DNA of 64,000 nucleotides from positions 186,001-250,000 of the forward strand of contig NZ_JAFFID010000005.1 of NCBI RefSeq assembly GCF_017355955.1. The letters run 5' to 3'. The position numbers were made by a program, and so were the translations under genes. A model generated the notes under the pieces. The model did not search any database, was not told where the DNA came from, and saw only the letters and a program-made list of their open reading frames with translations. This document shows, piece after piece, positions 1 through 7,982 of this stretch (positions are counted from its first letter, which is position 1; every line of letters begins with the position of its first letter). The stretch comes from Sabulibacter ruber. Its GTDB lineage: Bacteria > Bacteroidota > Bacteroidia > Cytophagales > Hymenobacteraceae.

Positions 1-1
1 C

Positions 2-1057
2 ACGGCCTATGAAGGCTTGCTGCCCAAAGACTGCTTCCCGTTTTATGTCTTGTTTCTGGAAATCGCGCCGGAAACGATAGACATCAACGTGCACCCCACC
101 AAGACCGAGATCAAGTTTGAGGACGAGAAAACCGTGTATGCCATTGTGCGGGCGGCCGTGAAACAGAGCCTGGGTTTGCACAACATCGCGCCGTCTTTAG
201 ATTTTGGGGCCGATGTGAACTACATTCCGCTGCAACCCATGAAACTTCCGGCGTCCATGGACTTTGAAGCGGCTCCGGCGCAGGCACCCAGAACACCGAC
301 TAAAGAACCCCACACCACTACCTTCCCCAGCCGGGCCTCAGGCTCGGAGCGGAGCGGTCGGTACGCCGAGGTCTTCAAAGAGCACCGGGGTTATTTCCCG
401 GTAACGGAAGAAACCAACGATCCTTCCACGGAAAGCAGTCTTTTCCCAGAGGAGGAATCCATTGCCGCCGCGGCCACCAGCGCCACTGGTGGTTCCAAAG
501 CGTTGCAGGTGCACCAGAAATACCTGATGGTACAGGTGAAATCTGGGTTGATGGTGGTAGATCAGCAAGCAGCCCAGGAAAGGATTCTGTACGAGAAATA
601 CAGCCAGGCTTTGGGAAAACGCACCGGGGCCTCGCAGCAGTTGCTCTTCCCGCAGGCCCTGCAGCTTTCGCCCGCCGATTTCTCGTTGGTGATGGAGCTG
701 GCCGAAGAGTTCAGCGCGCTGGGCTTTGTGTTCAATGATTTCGGGAACAACACCTTGGTAGTGAACGGGATTCCCGCGGAGATTCCGCTGCGCGATGAAC
801 GGGAACTGATAGAGGGGCTGCTGGAGCAATATAAAAACAACCTCTCGTCGTTAAAGGTAGACCGGCAGGAGAACCTGGCCCGCGCCATGGCCAGGCGGGT
901 GGCCTCGCGCCTCACCGGCCGCCTGAGCGACCAGGAGATGAATGCCCTGGTAGACCGGTTATTTGCCTGCCAGGTGCCAAATTATACGCCCGGCGGACAG
1001 AAAACCCTGGTGATTCTGCAAACCGAGCAATTACAGGATCTGTTTCTGAGAAATTAA
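2..1057 (+). CDS. mutL: DNA mismatch repair protein MutL, C-terminal part
   Basis: About 351 residues of MutL; the N-terminal ATPase half lies left of the window. The first visible residues run through AYEGLLPKD and the hallmark INVHPTKTEIKF, which ends the conserved N-terminal region. A variable Ser/Thr/Pro-rich linker follows, then the C-terminal dimerisation domain. MutL couples MutS mismatch recognition to strand nicking or unwinding. In the C-terminal domain the metal-binding endonuclease motif normally written DQHAxxExxxxE reads DQQAAQERILYE, with Gln for His. The later zinc motif CPHGRP is absent; its place holds ACQVPNYTPGG. Nuclease activity is therefore uncertain. The gene ends in TAA. 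Confidence 0.95.
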   Translation, partial: TAYEGLLPKDCFPFYVLFLEIAPETIDINVHPTKTEIKFEDEKTVYAIVRAAVKQSLGLHNIAPSLDFGADVNYIPLQPMKLPASMDFEAAPAQAPRTPTKEPHTTTFPSRASGSERSGRYAEVFKEHRGYFPVTEETNDPSTESSLFPEEESIAAAATSATGGSKALQVHQKYLMVQVKSGLMVVDQQAAQERILYEKYSQALGKRTGASQQLLFPQALQLSPADFSLVMELAEEFSALGFVFNDFGNNTLVVNGIPAEIPLRDERELIEGLLEQYKNNLSSLKVDRQENLARAMARRVASRLTGRLSDQEMNALVDRLFACQVPNYTPGGQKTLVILQTEQLQDLFLRN

Positions 1058-1260
1058 GGAGGTTGGCTTAAGAAAAGCGCTGGAAAACTACGGTAGACAG
1101 GCAAATTAATGGGAGAAGGGTACCAATTGTAGGCTTTCCTCCGTACAGTTTGGAGCAGAACCTTTACATTCACGGCCTGTTTGGGAGAGGAAGCGATTGG
1201 GTGCGTCAGCAACGCCCGGTTGCTTTGGTCTCTTAACTCGTATATACATAACGCTATTCT

Positions 1261-2037
1261 ATGCCACCCATCACGCCCATGGTGCGGAACCTGATTATCC
1301 TCAACGTAGTCATGTACTTCTTGAGCGATAGGCTGTTCCCCACTGAGCTTTTTGCCCTGCATGATGTCCGGTCAGACCTGTTTCGGCCGCATCAGTTTGT
1401 CACCCACATGTTTATGCACGGGAGCGTTATGCACCTGTTCAGTAACATGTTCAGTTTGTTTATCTTTGGTCCGCTGCTGGAGCGGTACTGGGGAGAGAAG
1501 CGCTTCCTCATTTTTTACCTGATCACCGGCTTTGGCGCCAGTTTGCTGTATCTGGGGGTACGCTCTTATGAGATTACCCAGATGCAGGAGTTGGTGGCTG
1601 CCTATATGCAGAACCCAGATCCGTTTGTGTTCAGGGATATTCTGGAGGTGCACGGCTCCGCAGCCAACAATACGGCGTTTCTGCGGCAGTTTCAGTTGAA
1701 CCCAGACAATCCGGCCATTATTGCCGAGACCAAGGCGTATGCCCAGGAGTTGAACCAACGGGTACTCAACGGGGCTATGTTGGGGGCCTCCGGCGCAGTG
1801 TTCGGGATTCTGATGGCGTTTGGGATGCTTTTCCCTAACACCGAGCTTATGCTGCTGTTTTTCCCAATCCCCATCAAGGCCAAGTACTTTGTATTTATGT
1901 ACGGCGCGTTTGAATTGTACTCAGGACTGAACCGGGCGCCGGGAGACAACGTAGCCCATTTTGCGCATTTGGGCGGGATGCTTTTTGCGTATATCTTGCT
2001 GAGATTATGGGAGCGCCAACGCAACAACTTTTACTAA
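1261..2037 (+). CDS. Rhomboid family intramembrane serine protease (first of tandem pair)
   Basis: A 258-residue polytopic membrane protein. The catalytic dyad is visible as Ser177 in GASGAVFG and His236 in HFAHLGGM. The early HxxxN-type segment MHGSVMHLFSNMF supports the family. Rhomboids cleave transmembrane helices inside the membrane. A soluble insertion of about 60 residues (roughly 110-170), longer than in minimal rhomboids, sits between early helices and the catalytic serine helix. The start ATG follows 203 bp of non-coding DNA after mutL. The second rhomboid starts 3 bp after the stop, so the two are almost certainly co-transcribed. The substrate is unknown. Confidence 0.93.
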   Translation: MPPITPMVRNLIILNVVMYFLSDRLFPTELFALHDVRSDLFRPHQFVTHMFMHGSVMHLFSNMFSLFIFGPLLERYWGEKRFLIFYLITGFGASLLYLGVRSYEITQMQELVAAYMQNPDPFVFRDILEVHGSAANNTAFLRQFQLNPDNPAIIAETKAYAQELNQRVLNGAMLGASGAVFGILMAFGMLFPNTELMLLFFPIPIKAKYFVFMYGAFELYSGLNRAPGDNVAHFAHLGGMLFAYILLRLWERQRNNFY

Positions 2038-2040
2038 ACC

Positions 2041-2958
2041 ATGACTAGTATTTTTGACGATATCCGTTCAGCGTTCAGCAGAGGAAACAATGCCCTGCAC
2101 CAGCTCATTTTCATCAATGTGGTGGTGTTTGCGGTTCTGATCATCCTTAGAACCATTATGACCCTGAGCGGCTCAGGCGGTATGTTCTCGTACCTGATGA
2201 CGTTCCTGAGTCTTCCCTCTAACCTGGATCTTTTCATCTTCCGGCCCTGGACCCTCATCACCTACTTCTTCACGCACCTGGAGTTCTTCCATATCCTGTT
2301 CAACATGCTCAACCTGTACTGGTTTGGGATGCTGATTAGGGAGTACCTGGGCGATAAACGTTTAGTGAACCTGTATATTCTGGGTGGTCTGGCCGGTGGC
2401 CTGGTGTACCTGGTAAGCTTCAACACGATCCCGTACCTGCAGCTAAGAGCCGAGGGGTCTTTTATGATGGGCGCCTCTGGTAGTGTGATTGCCATTATGG
2501 TAGCCGCTGCCACCTTGTTGCCCAATTACACCTTCAACCTGATTCTGATTGGCCCGGTAAAGATCAAGTACATTGCCCTGGTGATGGTGCTGCTCTCTAT
2601 TTCCGGGGCAACCGGCGGAAACGCGGGCGGAAACATTGCCCATTTAGGCGGGGCTATCCTGGGTTTTTTCTATATCCGTCAGTTGCAGCGCGGCTCAGAC
2701 TGGGGAAGACCGGTGCAAGCGGTACTAGGGCTTTTTAGAGGCATGTTCCAGCGCCGCTCCAGACTGAAAGTGGCGTATAAAAACCCGAACCGGCCGTTCT
2801 CCGGCGGCTCTTCTGCGCCTATGAGCGGAGTGTCTTCTACCGGCAGTACTCCTTCTCAGCTGGAGATAGATGCCATTCTGGATAAAATATCGGTGTCTGG
2901 GTATGAAAGCCTGACCAAAGAAGAGAAGCAGAAACTCTTTAAAGCGAGCCAGAAGTAG
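2041..2958 (+). CDS. Rhomboid family intramembrane serine protease with C-terminal DUF6576-like tail
   Basis: A 305-residue membrane protein with Ser146 in GASGSV and His201 in NIAHLGG as the catalytic dyad, and HxxxN-type HILFNMLNLYWFG in an early helix. After the last helix (about residue 215) comes a cytosolic tail ending in IDAILDKISVSGYESL and KEEKQKLF. Such a terminal segment is common on Bacteroidota rhomboids (DUF6576-like). It follows the first rhomboid with a 3-bp gap. The two proteins are divergent in sequence, so if this is a duplication it is old. The tail might bind a partner; that is inference. Confidence 0.93.
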   Translation: MTSIFDDIRSAFSRGNNALHQLIFINVVVFAVLIILRTIMTLSGSGGMFSYLMTFLSLPSNLDLFIFRPWTLITYFFTHLEFFHILFNMLNLYWFGMLIREYLGDKRLVNLYILGGLAGGLVYLVSFNTIPYLQLRAEGSFMMGASGSVIAIMVAAATLLPNYTFNLILIGPVKIKYIALVMVLLSISGATGGNAGGNIAHLGGAILGFFYIRQLQRGSDWGRPVQAVLGLFRGMFQRRSRLKVAYKNPNRPFSGGSSAPMSGVSSTGSTPSQLEIDAILDKISVSGYESLTKEEKQKLFKASQK

Positions 2959-2992
2959 AGGTTAGGTGGTAGTTGCTGGTTTTTAATAATTT

Positions 2993-3030
2993 GTTTTTGG
3001 GGTGTTTTCCTGAAACGGGGCCTAAAACAG
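2993..3030. repeat. IR38 palindromic element, copy 1
   Basis: Begins 35 bp after the rhomboid stop. The left arm GTTTTTGGGG and right arm GGCCTAAAACAG enclose the core TGTTTTCCTGAAAC. It matches the dispersed IR38 family of this window. Confidence 0.7.
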
Positions 3031-3190
3031 GTAGCTTGATTTTACAGGGAATGCATTAGATGGTTCCTGCTGACGCTTAAACAAATGGAGCTATGCATTC
3101 TGTCTCCCTTGGAAGGGGGTAGAAGGATGATTACTCTTTCTGATCATTCCATTTCCAGTCGTTCGTAGGCTAATCCCTTGTAGATACCTG

Positions 3191-3261
3191 CTATGGCGCG
3201 GAAGTTACTTCCGTGACTTTTAAATTGACTGTAAGTCACGGAAGTAACTTCCGCGCCATAG
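3191..3261. repeat. R1 hairpin repeat, copy a
   Basis: Perfect 29-bp inverted arms (3191-3219 and 3233-3261) around a 13-nt loop. Each arm contains GCGCGGAAGTTACTTCCGTG, itself nearly palindromic. Related copies occur at 25774-25838 and 27969-28026. It lies in the 491-bp non-coding interval between the rhomboid and SPFH genes, which otherwise holds only an IR38 copy and a terminator. Confidence 0.85.
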
Positions 3262-3392
3262 TATCTGTTTAATAACACAGAAAACGGTTTTTAAAACAGC
3301 CTTGTCATCTCTCTACCCCCTTCCAAGAGGAACCGAATGCATGAACTGGATTTCCCTTCTGAGAGCTTGTATCAACGTTGAAGATTTAATCT

Positions 3393-3435
3393 AAAAAAGA
3401 ACGCCTCGCAGACGATTGCTGCGAGGCGTTCTTTT
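3393..3435. terminator. Rho-independent terminator (SPFH operon)
   Basis: A stem built from GAACGCCTCGCAG and its complement, flanked by A-runs and T-runs. It lies 15 bp beyond the minus-strand SPFH stop and could work in both directions. Confidence 0.85.
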
Positions 3436-3449
3436 TATGTGCTTTCTTT

Positions 3450-4397
3450 TTAGGAAACCTTGTCTCCGTTTTGGGCGGGTTTTCTGGAAATCAGCCCAGA
3501 ATCAACTTTGTCTCGGCTATTCTTGAGCATATCGCCAATGGCGCCTATGTTTCCTAAGGTTTCCACCGCCGAAGTAGGCAGGAAGATCTTGTTGGCGGGG
3601 CCCATGGCTATTTGCTGCAGCGCCTCGAAGGATTTGTAGGTGAGCACCCGCTCGTCCAGGCCGGCTTCAATGAGCAAACGGATACGGGCTTTCTCGGCCT
3701 CGGCAATCTCGGTGATGGCTTTGGCCTGGCCCAGGGCTTCCAGCTCGCGGGCGGCGCGTTCCCCTTCAGCCCGGAGGATCTTGCTGGTTTTATCGCCTTC
3801 AGAGCGCAGAATCATGTCCTGTTTGGCGGCTTCGGCTTCCAGGATAGTAGCCCTACGGTTCCGCTCGGCTTTCATTTGCTTGTCCATGGCTTCCTGGATA
3901 TCCACCGGTGGTTTGATATCGATGACTTCCACCCGTTCAATGCGCACGCCCCACTTCTCGGTGGCTTCGTCCAGCGCAGTTCTGATCTCGGCGGAGATCC
4001 GCTCGCGCCCCGAGAGGGTTTCGTCCAGCTCCAGGTTGCCTATGATCTGGCGCATGGTGGCCGTGGTGATGTTGCGCACCCCCAGCACGTAGTCTGAGAT
4101 GCCGTAGGTGGCCTGCTCTGGCCCCACCACCTGGTAGAACACAATGGTGTCAATGAGCACCTGCACGTTGTCGCGCGTGATCACGCTCTGCGGCGGCACG
4201 CTGGTCTGCTGGATGCGCAGGTCATGGTAGGTGCGCACCCGGTCCACAATAGGAATGAACAGGTTCAGCCCGGGATGCATGAGGCGTTGGAATTTACCCA
4301 GACGCTCTACCACGCCCACCCGCTGCTGCGGAATAATGCGGATGGATAGCGCCATGAGCACAACAACGGCGGCCAGAATAATGAGAGAGGTAGTCAT
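3450..4397 (-). CDS. SPFH/Band 7 (stomatin/QmcA-like) membrane protein
   Basis: A 315-residue protein with one N-terminal membrane segment (about residues 3-22), then an SPFH domain starting VGVVERLGKFQRLMHPG. A long charged helical region follows, rich in Ala/Glu/Arg (about 170-250), typical of prohibitin/stomatin coiled coils. Such proteins form large oligomers that organise membrane microdomains and often act with NfeD proteins and membrane proteases. Here nfeD lies two genes upstream on the same strand, with a secreted protein in between. The stop is followed by a strong hairpin, so this is the last gene of the operon. Confidence 0.92.
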   Translation of the reverse strand: MTTSLIILAAVVVLMALSIRIIPQQRVGVVERLGKFQRLMHPGLNLFIPIVDRVRTYHDLRIQQTSVPPQSVITRDNVQVLIDTIVFYQVVGPEQATYGISDYVLGVRNITTATMRQIIGNLELDETLSGRERISAEIRTALDEATEKWGVRIERVEVIDIKPPVDIQEAMDKQMKAERNRRATILEAEAAKQDMILRSEGDKTSKILRAEGERAARELEALGQAKAITEIAEAEKARIRLLIEAGLDERVLTYKSFEALQQIAMGPANKIFLPTSAVETLGNIGAIGDMLKNSRDKVDSGLISRKPAQNGDKVS

Positions 4398-4416
4398 AGG
4401 TGTAGGTTATATAGAG

Positions 4417-5283
4417 TTAGTTTGTTTCTGGAGGACTTAATAGTTTCTCCTGGTTGCTCATCTTTTCCCAGGCTTCCTTGGACATGGTGACAAGCTTGCT
4501 TGCGCTGCAATCCCAGATAGAGACGTTGTTGGGGGTAAGGACAAGGTGCTGTTTCCAGGTGGTGAATTTCTGGTACAAGAGCAGGGTGCAGATATCTGTG
4601 GCGGTGATATGGTCACCAGACTCAGGCAGATGCGAGTGCATGGTGGTGACAATTTGTTTCCCAAGCTCTTTGCTGTCTGCCGCAGACTGGACTGGAATGA
4701 GGTTCTGGTGAAGTTTCTTCACCGAACGTATCTTGTTATCCTTGTCAAAGGTGAGCAGGTAATCGTTCCCGAAAAGGACAACGCCGTGTATCTTAGGTCC
4801 GGTAAGTACATAGACTTTCTTGCTGCTTTTATCTATAAGAGGTACAAGGTTCAGGCTGGCGTTATTGTAGTTCCTGAATAGCGTATCTGCGTTGATTCTA
4901 GCCAGGGCCGTTTGCCTGATGGTTATCAGATCCTCCTCCAGGCTGGTCAAAGGGCGCTGTTGATCTTCTATTTGGACTTTCTGCAAGTTGAACGTGCTGT
5001 CAAACGTAATTACGACCAAGGCCGAAGGTTTTTGATCTTTGGTGAAGAAGACGCATTTCATTTGGTTGCCCTCCTGGTAAGAAAGGTAGCCGCCCAGCAA
5101 AGGGGCTTTGTCTTGGAGCCGTTCCATGAAAAGATCGGTGCCGTACCAGGAGGTAAGTTCTGACCGGTATAGCCGAAGCCCTTCCTGCAAGACTTCATCA
5201 TCTTTTTTTCCAATGGCTTTACTCTGGCCAAACAAAGTGTGACCTAACAACAGGAGGGCAATGAAAGGGAATAAATGCTTCAT
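4417..5283 (-). CDS. Exported protein of unknown function between nfeD and SPFH genes
   Basis: A 288-residue protein with a clear signal peptide (MKHLFPFIALLLLGHTLFG, cleavage near Gln20) and no later membrane segment. I do not recognise a domain. The mature part is of mixed character with conserved-looking stretches such as SWYGTDLFMERL near the start. It lies 10 bp after nfeD and 19 bp before the SPFH gene, so the three are probably one transcript. NfeD/SPFH pairs are usually adjacent; a periplasmic protein between them suggests a linked role, which is inference only. Confidence 0.75.
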   Translation of the reverse strand: MKHLFPFIALLLLGHTLFGQSKAIGKKDDEVLQEGLRLYRSELTSWYGTDLFMERLQDKAPLLGGYLSYQEGNQMKCVFFTKDQKPSALVVITFDSTFNLQKVQIEDQQRPLTSLEEDLITIRQTALARINADTLFRNYNNASLNLVPLIDKSSKKVYVLTGPKIHGVVLFGNDYLLTFDKDNKIRSVKKLHQNLIPVQSAADSKELGKQIVTTMHSHLPESGDHITATDICTLLLYQKFTTWKQHLVLTPNNVSIWDCSASKLVTMSKEAWEKMSNQEKLLSPPETN

Positions 5284-5293
5284 GTATGGGGGA

Positions 5294-5725
5294 TTATTTA
5301 ATTGGCACTACTTGCAGTACCGTGCTGCTCTGATTGATGACCAACACCCGTTGTCCCGGGGCCAGGTCTTCCTGGGCACTCGCCGACCATACCTCGGTAC
5401 CCACGCGCACAATGCCCAGCCGGGTAGAAGAGATGGGTTCCAGTACCTCGCCTTGTTTGTTCGTGAGTTGTAGGACCGGGTCGGTGTACCCTTTCACCTG
5501 GCGGGCGCGGGCAGCCAACGGTTTGGTCAGAAGAATCAACAGAAAGCCCGAGATGCTGGCGGCCAGCGGCGGCAACCAGTAGTTGTCGGGGAAGAAGTAC
5601 GCAAGCGAGGCCGCTACCATAGCCGAGATGCCCAGCCAGAGCAGGTAAAACGTGCCCGTCACCATCTCTGCCACCAGTAACAGAATGCCTGCTATAAGCC
5701 AAAACCACCAGAATGCCAGCTCCAT
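5294..5725 (-). CDS. NfeD family membrane protein
   Basis: A 143-residue protein with three or four hydrophobic segments in the first 75 residues (starting MELAFWWFWLIAGILLLVAE). A small beta-rich C-terminal domain follows, containing GEVLEPISSTRLGIVRVG and LAPGQRVLVI, the OB-fold NfeD pattern. NfeD proteins partner with SPFH proteins. It is first in a minus-strand operon with an exported protein and an SPFH gene. The start ATG is followed directly by the hydrophobic helix, and no better start is visible upstream. Confidence 0.88.
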   Translation of the reverse strand: MELAFWWFWLIAGILLLVAEMVTGTFYLLWLGISAMVAASLAYFFPDNYWLPPLAASISGFLLILLTKPLAARARQVKGYTDPVLQLTNKQGEVLEPISSTRLGIVRVGTEVWSASAQEDLAPGQRVLVINQSSTVLQVVPIK

Positions 5726-5824
5726 AATTCTTTTGATTACTGGATTAATATACTCATTTTAAGAGAAATTTGCTCTTTATTGCATTAGTCGTTTGCACTG
5801 GGAAAATATAACAGGAAGACCGAA

Positions 5825-5864
5825 CTGTTTTACAGGTATTTACCGGAAATAGGCCCGAAAACAG
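5825..5864. repeat. IR38 palindromic element, copy 2
   Basis: CTGTTTTACAGG on the left and GGCCCGAAAACAG on the right, with the core TATTTACCGGAAATA. It lies between the divergent nfeD and amidohydrolase genes, so it is not at a gene 3' end. Confidence 0.7.
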
Positions 5865-5965
5865 GTGCCTTGAAACTCTCTGAAGCACGCTGGTTTTTTC
5901 TGTCCGCATCCTCCGGAATTTCGCTATTTTGGACATCCGAAAACTCCAGACATAATCCACCCTTT

Positions 5966-7255
5966 ATGAAGAAACACCTTTACGCAGCAGCGGCGGTGAC
6001 GCTGATGGCTCTCTCTAGCTTTCAGGCAGCGGCGCAAAGAACCTACCTGCATTGCGGCAGGTTGATTGACGGCCTCCGGAACCAGCCCCAGACCGAGATG
6101 ACGGTAGTGGTGGAAGGAAACCAGATTGTAGGCGTAGAGAAAGGCTATACTGCGCCCGCGGCCGGTGCCAGGGTCATTGATCTGAAAAACCAAACCGTGC
6201 TGCCCGGCTTCATGGACATGCATGTGCATTTTGAAAGCGAGACCAGCCCCAACCAGTATGCCGAGGAGATTTCCTTAAACCAGGGCACAGTAGCGTTCCG
6301 GTCGGTGAACTACGCGGAGCGCACTTTGATGGCCGGCTTCACCACCGTGCGTGATCTGGGCGGCAGCGGTATCAATGTGCAGTTGCGCAACGCCATTAAC
6401 CAGGGCCTGGTGAAAGGACCCCGCATGTTTGTGGTAGGCAAGGCCATCTCGGCCACCGGTGGCCACATGGACCCCACCAATGGCTACCGGGAAGATCTGC
6501 AGGGTGACCCAGGGCCGGCGCAAGGTGTAGCCAATGGCCCCGATGAGTGCCGGAAAGCCGTTCGGCACCAATATAAAAACGGAGCAGATTTAATCAAGAT
6601 CGCTTCCACCGGCGGCGTACTGAGCGTGGCCAAAGACGGATCTGCCCCGCAGTTTACCGAGGAAGAAATCAGGGCCATTGTGCAGACGGCCAAAGATCTG
6701 GGCATGAAGGTGGCGGTGCACGCACACGGCGCCGAGGGCATGAAGCGGGCAGTGAGGGCCGGTGTAACCTCCATTGAGCACGGCACGCTCATGGATGAGG
6801 AAACCATGGCCCTGATAAAGAAGAACGGAACCTGGTACGTGCCTACCATTACCGCCGGTAAATCTGTGGCAGACTCCGCTAAGATTGCAGGTTACTATCC
6901 TCCATTAGTGACTCCCAAAGCATTGGCCATTGGGCCGCAGTTGCAGGGTACTTTTGGCAAAGCCTACAAAAAAGGGGTGAAAATCGCCTTCGGAACCGAT
7001 GCCGGCGTGTTCATGCACGGCAAGAACGCCAAGGAATTTGAGTATATGGTAGAAGCCGGTATGCCCGCCATGGAAGCCATCAAAGCCGCCACCGTTTACG
7101 CCGCTGATTTGCTGGGCATGACCGAGAAACTAGGTACCGTAGAAAAAGGCAAGTTTGCTGATCTGGTGGCGGTTAGCGGAGATCCATTACAGGACATCAA
7201 ACTGTTGCAAAATGTGTCTTTCGTGATGAAAGACGGGAAGGTGTACAAGCAGTAG
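5966..7255 (+). CDS. Exported metal-dependent amidohydrolase (imidazolonepropionase/prolidase-like)
   Basis: A 429-residue enzyme of the amidohydrolase superfamily. It has a signal peptide (about residues 1-22, ending QAAAQ), then the metal motif DMHVHF. The later conserved pieces are DLIKIASTGGV (probable carboxylated Lys site), VAVHAHG, SIEHGT, FGTDAG and the terminal LGTVEKGKFADLVAV. These proteins hydrolyse C-N bonds, often in dipeptides or cyclic amides; the substrate cannot be read from sequence. I chose the ATG at 5966 because it places the signal peptide at the N-terminus; the frame is open another 96 bp upstream. It is monocistronic, followed by a repeat island. Confidence 0.9.
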   Translation: MKKHLYAAAAVTLMALSSFQAAAQRTYLHCGRLIDGLRNQPQTEMTVVVEGNQIVGVEKGYTAPAAGARVIDLKNQTVLPGFMDMHVHFESETSPNQYAEEISLNQGTVAFRSVNYAERTLMAGFTTVRDLGGSGINVQLRNAINQGLVKGPRMFVVGKAISATGGHMDPTNGYREDLQGDPGPAQGVANGPDECRKAVRHQYKNGADLIKIASTGGVLSVAKDGSAPQFTEEEIRAIVQTAKDLGMKVAVHAHGAEGMKRAVRAGVTSIEHGTLMDEETMALIKKNGTWYVPTITAGKSVADSAKIAGYYPPLVTPKALAIGPQLQGTFGKAYKKGVKIAFGTDAGVFMHGKNAKEFEYMVEAGMPAMEAIKAATVYAADLLGMTEKLGTVEKGKFADLVAVSGDPLQDIKLLQNVSFVMKDGKVYKQ

Positions 7256-7270
7256 CCCTGGTAATTCCAC

Positions 7271-7390
7271 GCTCGCCTCCGGCGAGTGTGCGGTTTCTCG
7301 CGGCCTGTGGTCACTGTGCGGATGTGATGCGCAGTTGATAAGCAAAGCGGCGAGACGCCGCCTGATTACTCACACTCGCCAGAGGCGAGC
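7271..7390. repeat. R2 inverted-repeat element, copy a
   Basis: Arms of 20 bp (7271-7290 and 7371-7390) of type GCTCGCCTCCGGCGAGTGTG, 19 of 20 matching. Inside lies a small hairpin GCGGCG-aga-CGCCGC. No coding potential. A related but longer copy is at 7665-7892. Confidence 0.75.
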
Positions 7391-7441
7391 GAGAGAGTTG
7401 TGTTAGGCGGTAATACTTTCGCTATAATGTCTTTCTCGTTA

Positions 7442-7466
7442 GCCCGCAAGATCTTTCTAGGATGAC
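7442..7466. repeat. R3 repeat half-copy
   Basis: Contains CAAGATCTTTCTAGGATGAC, matching the right half of the paired R3 repeat at 25883-25974. No partner arm is seen nearby. Confidence 0.5.
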
Positions 7467-7564
7467 AATAAGGGTAAGGATAGAGTCTAATAGTGAGTCT
7501 TTAGACTTTATGCGCACTGTATGGCCCGGAATTACCTCCATGTCTAAAGGGGGGCGATAAAGGG

Positions 7565-7601
7565 CGTTTTGTCTTTTTATTGTGAAACGAGCCCTAAACA
7601 A
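7565..7601. repeat. IR38 palindromic element, copy 3
   Basis: CGTTTTGTC on the left and GAGCCCTAAACAA on the right around TTTTATTGTGAAAC. It lies in the long amidohydrolase-mdh intergenic region. Confidence 0.55.
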
Positions 7602-7664
7602 CTAACATGGGCCGTCATGCCAACTGTCTTTCGCCTTTCAGCGGGTTCTGACTTTCTCACTTTT

Positions 7665-7892
7665 CCCTCGCTCGCCTCCGGCGAGTGTGAGGTATGGGGC
7701 GGCGTCCCGCCGCTATGGGTGATATTCGGAACCACTATGTACCGGTAACTAACCCGATCTTCGGCATTGCGCGATTTTTAGTTGCTTGGTAATAATGCTT
7801 AAAGAAGCTGCGGCAGTATGTCCTAGAAAATTATAACTGCAAAGCGGCGGGACGCCGCCCGATACCTCACACTCGCCGGAGGCGAGCGAGGG
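7665..7892. repeat. R2 inverted-repeat element, copy b (MITE-like)
   Basis: A 228-bp unit with 49-bp terminal inverted arms (7665-7713 and 7844-7892) that match at 48 of 49 positions. The ends start CCCTCGCTCGCCTCCGGCGA. The 130-bp interior has no open frame of note. I see no clear target-site duplication. The shape is that of a non-autonomous mobile or REP-like element. Confidence 0.8.
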
Positions 7893-7926
7893 AAATCATT
7901 CCCTTATTTAGGAAATTGGGTTAAAA

Positions 7927-7962
7927 ACAAAGAAGCCCGGTCAATTGGCCGGGCTTCTTTGT
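7927..7962. terminator. Rho-independent terminator of mdh
   Basis: Stem ACAAAGAAGCCCGG with its complement and a short loop, 20 bp beyond the minus-strand mdh stop. T-runs are present on both strands. Confidence 0.85.
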
Positions 7963-7982
7963 CAAACAATGGAAGTAACAGC

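Noticed and set aside
1058-1260. Small gene between mutL and the first rhomboid
   Set aside because: The only frame of size is antisense, overlaps the rhomboid start and has no recognisable content.
3275-3310. IR38 copy on the minus strand (GGCTGTTTTAAAAACCG)
   Set aside because: One half is present but there is no matching second arm, so it may be chance or a decayed copy.
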